Of a DNA stretch of 20,138 nucleotides, positions 13,751 to 20,138 are shown in pieces (the first letter of the stretch is position 1; each line of letters opens with the position of its first letter). A program made the translations under genes and the position numbers. The DNA comes from a virus, in the IMG/VR virus record IMGVR_UViG_3300032073_000352, positions 1-20,138 of that record, one strand, 5' to 3'. The notes under the pieces were generated by a model. That model was given only the letters and a program-made list of their open reading frames with translations, did no database searches and was not told the DNA's origin.

Positions 13751-15536
13751 GCTAGGAAAACTTAATATTGTTATTGGTGCAATAAACAATACACAAAAAG
13801 CTTTTAAAAACATTCAGCATGGTTTGAAAAAGATTAGTGATAGGACTGCATTCATTAGAAAGCAGTTCAAAAGGTTTGCTTTAGCTGTTTCAGGTGTTAC
13901 TTTAGTTTTTGCTGCTCTTATTTTAAGACAGACAGCATTTATAGATCGTTTAGGTGATACAGCAGATAAACTTGGCGTAGCTTCAGACTTTCTACAAAAA
14001 TTTAGATTTGCTGCACAACAGACAGGTATCAGAATTGAAACTGCTGATATGGCTCTGCAAAGATTCACACGAAGAATTGCAGAAGCAGATAAAGGAGTTG
14101 GAGAAGCTAGAGGTGCTTTAGAACAACTTGGTATCAGCACAAGAACCACAAATGGCGTACTCAAATCGGCAGAACAAGTTTTATTTGAAGTAGCTGATGG
14201 TATAGCTAAGACTACATCAGAATCAGAAAAAGTAAGATTAGCTTTTAAGTTCTTTGATTCAGAAGGTGTAAGTTTAGTGAACACCTTAAAGGGTGGTTCT
14301 GATGTTTTACAACAATTTTTTCAAGATGCTGAAAATTTAGGTTCAGTTCTCACTAGAAACTCAGTTAAAGGCGTACAAAAATTTAAAGATGAACTTGGTC
14401 GTTTAGGTGCTTTACTTACTGGATTAGCAAATCAAGTTACAGCAAAACTTGCACCAGCTTTAGAATTTTTAACTAAAAAATTTACAAACTTTGCAATAGA
14501 ACTTTTTAAAACGAAAGGTGGTGTTGAAGCATTTGCAGCGTCAGTTGCTACAAGCATATTAAGTGGCGTTTCAGTAGCTTTAGTTTCAATAGAAAAATTT
14601 GCAAATGAAACAATGCGAATCCTTTTTGAAGCAAATCAATCTTTAGTCAAAATGGGTTTCATATCTGAATCGATTGATGTACAGAACGCAAGAAAACGAA
14701 TTACAGAAATAGAAAACGAAATTTCTAATTTATCGCAAACGTTTGAAACAATGCGTACTTCCGCAGGTGCTTTTTCTCATGTGCTTGTCAGCAAAGAAAT
14801 GACAGACGCAGAAAAAACTAGAGTACAAGAATTAAAAGAAGAATTAATAAGTTTGCAAGAATTCATTGGTAAACCAATGCAAATTACTGGTTTATCAACT
14901 TTGAGCAATGAAATAAATGATCTGATACTCAAATTCCCTGAATTGATGAAAGAGTTTGATGAAATGATCAATAAAAATAATCAACTAGGAGATTCAACAG
15001 TTAATTTAGGAGAAATGTTTAGAGGCGTTCTTTCTAAAATGCAAAATAATTTATCTAATTTAGATGCTGCTCAAGGAAGAATAGCAACTGCTTTAGAAAC
15101 TAATTTAACAAATGCTTTTATGAATATTGAGAAAGGTATATCTTCTTTAGGAGATTCTATAAAAGCAATGGCAAAAGCAATAATACAAGAATTGATTAGA
15201 ATTTTTGTAGTTCAAAAAATAGTTGGCGCAATTACAAGTGCAGCATCACCAGCACCAGTACCAATGATGGCAAGAGGTGGTACAGCAACAGGTGGTAAAG
15301 CAGTCATTGTTGGTGAAAAAGGAGCAGAATTATTTGTACCTAATAGAACAGGTACTATAGTTCCTAATAATCAACTTGCAGCAAGCAATGAGATGGCAGC
15401 ACCAGTCAATGTAAGTTTTAACATTTCTGCTATGGATGCAGAAGGTCTTGATAAATTACTTGTGAAAAAGAAAAATTTATTAGTTTCTGTAGTATCACAA
15501 GCAATGAATCAAAGAGGTAAAGTAGGTCTAGTATGA
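13743..15536 (+). CDS. Tape measure protein (gpH-like)
   Basis: The 597-aa protein sets tail length. It is helix-rich throughout, with a hydrophobic segment at 45-61 (RFALAVSGVTLVFAALIL) typical of tape measures, heptad-like stretches (QLTEIENEISNLSQTFE-type at about 325-345), and the C-terminal signature ARGGTATGGKAVIVGEKGAE followed by LFVPN at about 510-530, widely shared by siphovirus tape measures. At roughly 0.15 nm per residue this predicts a tail of about 90 nm, shorter than lambda. ATG 13743 overlaps the T frame stop. It is followed by tail-tip genes with a 4-nt overlap. Confidence 0.93.
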   Translation: MGKLGKLNIVIGAINNTQKAFKNIQHGLKKISDRTAFIRKQFKRFALAVSGVTLVFAALILRQTAFIDRLGDTADKLGVASDFLQKFRFAAQQTGIRIETADMALQRFTRRIAEADKGVGEARGALEQLGISTRTTNGVLKSAEQVLFEVADGIAKTTSESEKVRLAFKFFDSEGVSLVNTLKGGSDVLQQFFQDAENLGSVLTRNSVKGVQKFKDELGRLGALLTGLANQVTAKLAPALEFLTKKFTNFAIELFKTKGGVEAFAASVATSILSGVSVALVSIEKFANETMRILFEANQSLVKMGFISESIDVQNARKRITEIENEISNLSQTFETMRTSAGAFSHVLVSKEMTDAEKTRVQELKEELISLQEFIGKPMQITGLSTLSNEINDLILKFPELMKEFDEMINKNNQLGDSTVNLGEMFRGVLSKMQNNLSNLDAAQGRIATALETNLTNAFMNIEKGISSLGDSIKAMAKAIIQELIRIFVVQKIVGAITSAASPAPVPMMARGGTATGGKAVIVGEKGAELFVPNRTGTIVPNNQLAASNEMAAPVNVSFNISAMDAEGLDKLLVKKKNLLVSVVSQAMNQRGKVGLV

Positions 15537-16135
15537 GTGGTACTTATCCTACAACTAAAAACCCTAGTATCTATAACTTTAAGTCTAATAGACCCACGAC
15601 AGTAGATTACACTTTGTCTGGTAAAAGATCAGTCAAACAATTTGCATCCCAATATTTTAGCTTTACAGTTACTATGCCTTCAATGAAGCGATCTGACTTC
15701 ATGGAATACTATTCTTTTTTAACAAAACAGAAAGGCGGTTTTGAAAGTTTTACTTTTACATCACCTTTATCTAATCAAGGCGCAGTAGCGCAAAGCGATA
15801 CAGTTCTTGTCGCAGGGACACACGCAGTAGGAGATACAACTATAGATTTAGATGGTTTTGCAAACTCTACTACAGGCGTTTTAAAGGCTGGTGACATCAT
15901 AAATTTTGCAGGACATAACAAAGCTTATATGGTTGTTGCAGACGCTTCTAGTGACGGTTCTGGCGCTTCTACGGTGACTATTGAACCACCTTTACAGTCA
16001 GCATTATCAAATAACGCTGCTGTAACTGCAAAAACACCTACTTTTACTGTAGCTTTGGAACAAGATGATGTAGTTTACAATACTGATTCTAGCGGTATTT
16101 TTAATTTAAGTTTTGATGTTAGAGAGGTCATTTAA
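15533..16135 (+). CDS. Distal tail / minor tail protein in gpM position
   Basis: The 200-aa product lies directly after the tape measure, as lambda gpM does. Residues 1-78 and 168-200 look like one split beta-sandwich (YTLSGKRSVKQFASQYFSFTV; SFLTKQKGGFESFTF; FNLSFDVREVI), a DUF2460-like distal tail pattern. Residues about 80-168 are an inserted beta domain with KAGDIINFAGHNKAYMV at 118-134 and a Gly/Ser-rich loop. Distal tail proteins form the ring that connects tail tube to the tip. Ribosome site AGG at 15524-15526, 6 nt from the ATG. Family naming is tentative; tail-tip role is well supported by context. Confidence 0.72.
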   Translation: MSGTYPTTKNPSIYNFKSNRPTTVDYTLSGKRSVKQFASQYFSFTVTMPSMKRSDFMEYYSFLTKQKGGFESFTFTSPLSNQGAVAQSDTVLVAGTHAVGDTTIDLDGFANSTTGVLKAGDIINFAGHNKAYMVVADASSDGSGASTVTIEPPLQSALSNNAAVTAKTPTFTVALEQDDVVYNTDSSGIFNLSFDVREVI

Positions 16136-16686
16136 TGTCAAGATCATTAGATTCTTCTGTAGTAACTCAAATACAGAGCGAAGGAATAAGACTTGCTTAC
16201 TTAGCAGAGTTTAGTTTTTCTTCTGCTGTTTATTTAACAAATCATTCTAAAAACTTAGCATTCAACTCTCAGACTTATGTGGCTGATGGACAGCTTCACA
16301 TAGAAGATTCAAGAGAAGAAACTGGCAAGATTGAATATTCTAATATGACAGTATTTCTAAAAAATATGTCAGATGCTATGCGTACAAATTTAAAAGCTGA
16401 AGATTATGTAGGAACAGAAGTAACTATCACTTTAGGATTTTTAGACGCTACAGAACTTATTACTGCATCTTATGAAATATTCAAAGGCACTATAGGTTCA
16501 GCAGCTATGGTCGAAAAAGCAGGACAAGTTCTAGCTTCCATAGAATTAGTATCGCATTGGAAAGATTGGGAATCTACCAAAGGAAGAACTTTTACAGTTG
16601 AATCACAAAACGCAATTCATGCTTCTGATAGAGGTTTAGATTACGCACATAGAACAAGAGAAAATCTTGAATGGGGTCAGCCATAA
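16135..16686 (+). CDS. Tail tip protein in gpL position (DUF2163-like)
   Basis: The 183-aa product begins SRSLDSSVVTQIQSEGIRLA and continues LAEFSFSSAVYLTNHSKNL, AFNSQTYVADGQLHI and EDSREETGKIEYSNMTVFL, the layout I associate with DUF2163-type tail-tip proteins, which are functional relatives of lambda gpL. The C-terminal part has SHWKDWESTKGRTFT and HASDRGLDYA. Unlike lambda gpL (232 aa), which binds an iron-sulfur cluster in its C-terminus, this protein has no cysteine at all and is shorter. AGAGAGG at 16120-16126 is an 8-nt-spaced ribosome site. The stop overlaps the next ATG. Confidence 0.75.
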   Translation: MSRSLDSSVVTQIQSEGIRLAYLAEFSFSSAVYLTNHSKNLAFNSQTYVADGQLHIEDSREETGKIEYSNMTVFLKNMSDAMRTNLKAEDYVGTEVTITLGFLDATELITASYEIFKGTIGSAAMVEKAGQVLASIELVSHWKDWESTKGRTFTVESQNAIHASDRGLDYAHRTRENLEWGQP

Positions 16687-19600
16687 TGGTTGATCCATTT
16701 TTAATTATAACGATCATAACTGCTGTTATTGGCGGTGTACAAGCTTATCAAGCTAACAAACAAGCTAAAGAGCTAAGAAGAAAAGCTAATAATCTTTTAG
16801 TAACAAAGTTTGGAACAGGAGAAGCTATACCTGTTTTATACGGTAGAAGAAGAATAGCTGGAACAGTTGTGTTTGCAGAAACAGTAAATCAAAAAGATTT
16901 ATTTGTAGTTTATGCTTTATCAGCAGGAGAAGTAGAAGAAATACATGGTGACACCATTCTTATTGACGGTGATAGATTAGATAAGGCATCAAGATTTAAA
17001 GGCGACAATTTCATAATTAGAAACGACAGATCAGAAAACTATGGTTCTGGTACAGCTTTATTTGGAGCAACTACAGCAGATAAAAATAATGTTTTAGATA
17101 TTTATACTACTACAAATGTAAAAGTTAATAACAAGCGTAAAAAAGATAACGCAAAAAACTTTTCAATGATTTTTAATTTGCATCATGGATCACCTACACA
17201 ATCTGCTGATCCAATGCTTACAAGTGTTTTTGACGGTACAAGCAATAAATCTACATGGTCTAGTGATCACAAACTATCTGGTATTGCTTACATAGCTGCA
17301 CACTTTCAACACAAACAAGACGGTAGATTTAGAGGTTTACCAGAACTAACAGTAGAAGTAGAAGGTCGTAAAGTCTATGATCCTAGATTAGATTCTACTG
17401 TAACAAATGGTTCTGGTTCACATAGGCAAACAGATACCAGCACACACGCTGGCACATCAAATCCTGCTATAAATTTTTTAGATTATTTGACTAATACAGA
17501 ATACGGTAAAGGTATAGCATTTAGTAAGATTGATCTAAGCAGTTTTCAAACAGCAGCAAATGTTTGTGACAATACGATAGCAACAATATCTGATACAAGC
17601 TTTTCTATATCTTCTGGACAGACAGGCAACAAACAAGACAAGCTAATCATACCTATAGCTTCTATAGATAATTTTTCTAGCTTTAAAGTTGGAAATAGCA
17701 TTGCAATTACAAATGATTCTAACAGCGCATCAATTGCTTCAGGGATCATTACTGGTAAATCATACTTTGCTGGTACAGATGGCATCATAGATCATTACGA
17801 ACTTAACATGGCATCAGGTGCAGTAGCTTCTACTTTTACTTCTCCTGTTACTGCAAGCGCATCACAAACGCAAAAACGTTTTGAATTTAACGGTGTTGTA
17901 GATACATCAGAATCAATTATGACAAACTCGCAAGAATTTCTAGCTTCTATGCGTGGCATATTTGCTTATCAAGATAGTAAATATTATTTGAATATTGAAC
18001 ATACTGTATCTTCAGCAGCTTTGAATATTGATGAAGATGATATTTTAGAAGAAGGATTTCAACTAAGTTTAGAAAGTAAAGAAAGAAAATATAACAAAGT
18101 AGAAATTACTTTTTACAACGCACAAAGAAACTATGAAAAAGATTCTGTTGTATACACAGGTGAAACTAGCGATACATTTTTATCTGACGATGGTAATGAA
18201 GTCTTAGAAGAAAAGGCAGAGTTCAGTATGGTTACAAATCAACAGATTGCTTACAACCATGCTAAGTCAATTTTATTTAGATCAAGAAGGCAAAGACAAA
18301 TTAAATTTACTGGTACTCCTAAGTTATTAAATGCAACAGTAGGAGATGTCATTGGGGTAACCCATAGTAAATTTGATTTAACAAGTAGTGGCGGTACACC
18401 AGATCAATTTAGAATAACAAGAATGACTCTTAGAACTGATTTAAATATTGAAGTAGAAGCTATTGAGTATCAAGCTGATATATATGGTTATGCTACACCA
18501 CCTTCAGAAGATATTGATTACGCAAATCAAGTTGTAGATAGGACAGCAGTAGTACAGCCTAGTAACTTAACTTTTGTTGATAAAGACCCAACAACAGGTA
18601 TTCAAGCTTTTCTAAGCTGGGAAGATGCAAATGTATATCCATCAAGGTTTAGAGTTACCGTAAGAAATGAGCAGTTTGTTCAAAGAACAGTTGCAACATC
18701 TGATGGTTCAGCAACGACAGTAGATACTACTTATAAAATCATAGGAGATTCTATATCTAATCAAACTATGTCTTTCTTAGAAGCAGGTTATATAGCATCT
18801 TCTAATTATTCTTTTTCAGATGGTACGTTTACATTTAATCAAGCAGGTATAAGCGGAGAAGATTTATCTGCATTAAAGTTTCCATTTGATGAATTGTTTG
18901 CTACGACAGGTAACGGTTCTACAACTGCTTTTACTTTTAACACACAATTAACAGGCTTAACGACAGCTAACATACTGCCATTTATAGATGGTGTTTATCA
19001 AGCACCAGAATCTTTTGCTTTTAACACCAGCAGTAAAGTTCTTACGTTTGATGCAGCACCACCTAATTCATCAATTGTAGAAGTTTTTATGGATGATGAA
19101 ATAGAAGTGGTATCAGAAACTTCTACTGGTCAAACTGCTTTTACACTTGATCCAATATTTCCTGTAGAAAACTTATTAGTATTTATTGGTGGTGGTTATC
19201 AAAAAGCAGATGCTTTTTCTATAGCTACAAGCACAACAGGTATGACTGTTACCTTTGATGAAAGCATATCTTCTGGAACAAAAGTACATTTTGTTCTAAT
19301 GCCAGAAAAAGTAGAAGGTGTTATTTACACAACCATTACAGATGAAACAAGTATTGATTTATCTAATATAAGAATCAACGATGGCTATAAAGGAGAAGTA
19401 TCAGCAATCAATGCTTTTGGTTTTGAATCTGCACCAGCTACAGTAACTTTTACAAATGCTCAAAGTCCAGTACAAATTAAATACGATATTCCAGATTCTT
19501 CTATTAATGCAGCAAAAGTTGTTGATACGTCAATAACACAAGCGAAACTAGAATCAGCAGTCAGTACTGCTTTGAATACAATACCAACACACACAAGCGA

Positions 19601-20138
19601 TATAGGCACGCTACAAGTCAACGTAGCTGCGTTGCAGTCTACAGTCAATGATTCAAATACTGGGGTAGCTGCTAACGCAACAGCAGTAACGCAACTTAAT
19701 ACTTCACTAACATCTACAAACACAAACGTAACCGCAAATGCTTCATCAATAACAACTTTAAATACAAGTGTTAATAACATAAATTCAAGCGTCACAAGCT
19801 TGCAAAGTTCTACATCTGATTTAGAAGGTAATGCAGCAGCTTCTTTTGTTTTACAAACTGATGCTAACGGTGCAGTTTCACAAATGATTTTAGAATCTAA
19901 TGCTCAAGCTGGTACAAACCCAACGTCTATAATTAAATTTAGAGCAGATACATTTCAGATCACGAACAATTCTACAAGTACAACAGCACCTTTTACGGTT
20001 TCAGGCGGTAGCGTAATAATTGATAACGCATTTATTGTTGATCTTACTGCTGATAAATTGTCAGCAAATTCTTTGAATGTTGCAGGTAAAGCTGTTAGCG
20101 GTACTGCTGGTAACATAACAGGTTCAGCAGGTATAAAC
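16686..20138 (+). CDS. Tail tip attachment protein J-like, host specificity (3' partial)
   Basis: The frame starts at ATG 16686 (TAATG overlap) and stays open for 1151 codons to the window edge. Residues 4-18 form a hydrophobic helix (PFLIITIITAVIGG), followed by a basic helix and a J-like tip domain (GTGEAIPVLYGRRRIAGTVVF). Residues about 300-395 look like an inserted beta domain. Residues 740-800 and 810-870 are two copies of a fibre repeat (TTAFTF...FIDGVYQAPESF and QTAFTL...FIGGGYQKADAF). Residues about 940-1040 are a Ser/Thr/Asn-rich coiled-coil-like region (TTLNTSVNNINSSVTSLQSS), then IIKFRADTFQI...FTVSGGSVIIDNAFI, the typical gpJ C-terminal DUF1983-like module. It forms the central tip spike and binds the host receptor. 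The C-terminal receptor-binding end is missing. Confidence 0.88.
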   Translation, partial: MVDPFLIITIITAVIGGVQAYQANKQAKELRRKANNLLVTKFGTGEAIPVLYGRRRIAGTVVFAETVNQKDLFVVYALSAGEVEEIHGDTILIDGDRLDKASRFKGDNFIIRNDRSENYGSGTALFGATTADKNNVLDIYTTTNVKVNNKRKKDNAKNFSMIFNLHHGSPTQSADPMLTSVFDGTSNKSTWSSDHKLSGIAYIAAHFQHKQDGRFRGLPELTVEVEGRKVYDPRLDSTVTNGSGSHRQTDTSTHAGTSNPAINFLDYLTNTEYGKGIAFSKIDLSSFQTAANVCDNTIATISDTSFSISSGQTGNKQDKLIIPIASIDNFSSFKVGNSIAITNDSNSASIASGIITGKSYFAGTDGIIDHYELNMASGAVASTFTSPVTASASQTQKRFEFNGVVDTSESIMTNSQEFLASMRGIFAYQDSKYYLNIEHTVSSAALNIDEDDILEEGFQLSLESKERKYNKVEITFYNAQRNYEKDSVVYTGETSDTFLSDDGNEVLEEKAEFSMVTNQQIAYNHAKSILFRSRRQRQIKFTGTPKLLNATVGDVIGVTHSKFDLTSSGGTPDQFRITRMTLRTDLNIEVEAIEYQADIYGYATPPSEDIDYANQVVDRTAVVQPSNLTFVDKDPTTGIQAFLSWEDANVYPSRFRVTVRNEQFVQRTVATSDGSATTVDTTYKIIGDSISNQTMSFLEAGYIASSNYSFSDGTFTFNQAGISGEDLSALKFPFDELFATTGNGSTTAFTFNTQLTGLTTANILPFIDGVYQAPESFAFNTSSKVLTFDAAPPNSSIVEVFMDDEIEVVSETSTGQTAFTLDPIFPVENLLVFIGGGYQKADAFSIATSTTGMTVTFDESISSGTKVHFVLMPEKVEGVIYTTITDETSIDLSNIRINDGYKGEVSAINAFGFESAPATVTFTNAQSPVQIKYDIPDSSINAAKVVDTSITQAKLESAVSTALNTIPTHTSDIGTLQVNVAALQSTVNDSNTGVAANATAVTQLNTSLTSTNTNVTANASSITTLNTSVNNINSSVTSLQSSTSDLEGNAAASFVLQTDANGAVSQMILESNAQAGTNPTSIIKFRADTFQITNNSTSTTAPFTVSGGSVIIDNAFIVDLTADKLSANSLNVAGKAVSGTAGNITGSAGIN
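18903..19300 (+). repeat. Tandem fibre-repeat domains inside the J-like gene
   Basis: Two consecutive units of about 60 residues share the order T-A-F-T-(F/L), then (F/V)-I-(D/G)-G-x-Y-Q-x-(P/A), A-F, then a strand V-x-F-D and a closing FMD/FVLM strand. The second starts at about 19122. Such GxTxFTL/VNGVxQ-like units recur in many phage fibres. Similarity is at protein level; DNA identity is low, so the duplication is old. Confidence 0.6.

Noticed and set aside
13814-14284. 156-aa frame on the minus strand opposite the tape measure gene
   Set aside because: It is a shadow of a well-supported + strand gene, low in recognisable motifs, and no other gene is on the minus strand.
1-20138. CRISPR array, insertion sequence or rRNA
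   Set aside because: No regularly spaced long repeats, transposase-like frames or rRNA-like segments were seen on either strand.

Overview
The window is a piece of an AT-rich, tightly packed genome of a lambda-like tailed phage (siphovirus architecture), free or integrated. Every supported gene is on the + strand, most neighbours overlap or abut by a few bases (several TAATG stop/start junctions), and gene order from the terminase onward follows the lambda morphogenesis cluster. I see no integrase, repressor, lysis gene or tRNA gene. Low GC, dominant AGA arginine codons and several motifs I recall from marine phage metagenomes suggest an aquatic, AT-rich Gram-negative host; this is inference, and the sequence does not name the host.

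Region 1 (1-3608) is the DNA-metabolism end: a 5'-truncated protein with an SSB-type acidic tip (DDEIPF), a Toprim plus RepA-like ATPase primase-helicase with a winged-helix C-terminus, an iteron-like repeat cluster with a large imperfect hairpin that could be the replication origin (about 2346-2458), an unknown protein, a DUF6378-like protein and a PD-(D/E)XK nuclease.

Region 2 (3609-4411) is the junction with the late genes: a noncoding stretch with a perfect 12-bp inverted repeat enclosing a tRNA-sized segment, a lambda gpZ-like tail completion gene displaced from its lambda position, and a second noncoding stretch just upstream of packaging, where a cos site would be expected.

Region 3 (4412-12276) covers packaging and head: a 47-aa very basic protein, small and large terminase (Nu1/gpA type), an unusual beta-domain plus gpW connector, a lambda-type portal, one continuous frame fusing an N-terminal domain, an HK97-type prohead protease and an HK97-type major capsid protein, a 69-aa protein in the gpFI position, and a gpFII-like head-tail joining protein.

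Region 4 (12276-20138) is the tail: gpU-like terminator, a 46-aa protein, tail tube, tail assembly chaperone G with a lambda-identical GGGAAAG slippery site leading into a -1 frame T extension, tape measure, two tail-tip proteins (gpM and gpL positions) and a very large gpJ-like tip/receptor protein that runs off the right edge. Lambda K and I counterparts are absent between L and J.

The two most interesting signals are the protease-capsid fusion whose domain boundaries coincide with Shine-Dalgarno-preceded internal ATGs (nested products are predicted), and the complete frameshift cassette (slippery heptamer, 5-nt spacer, 10-bp stem) in the tail chaperone gene.
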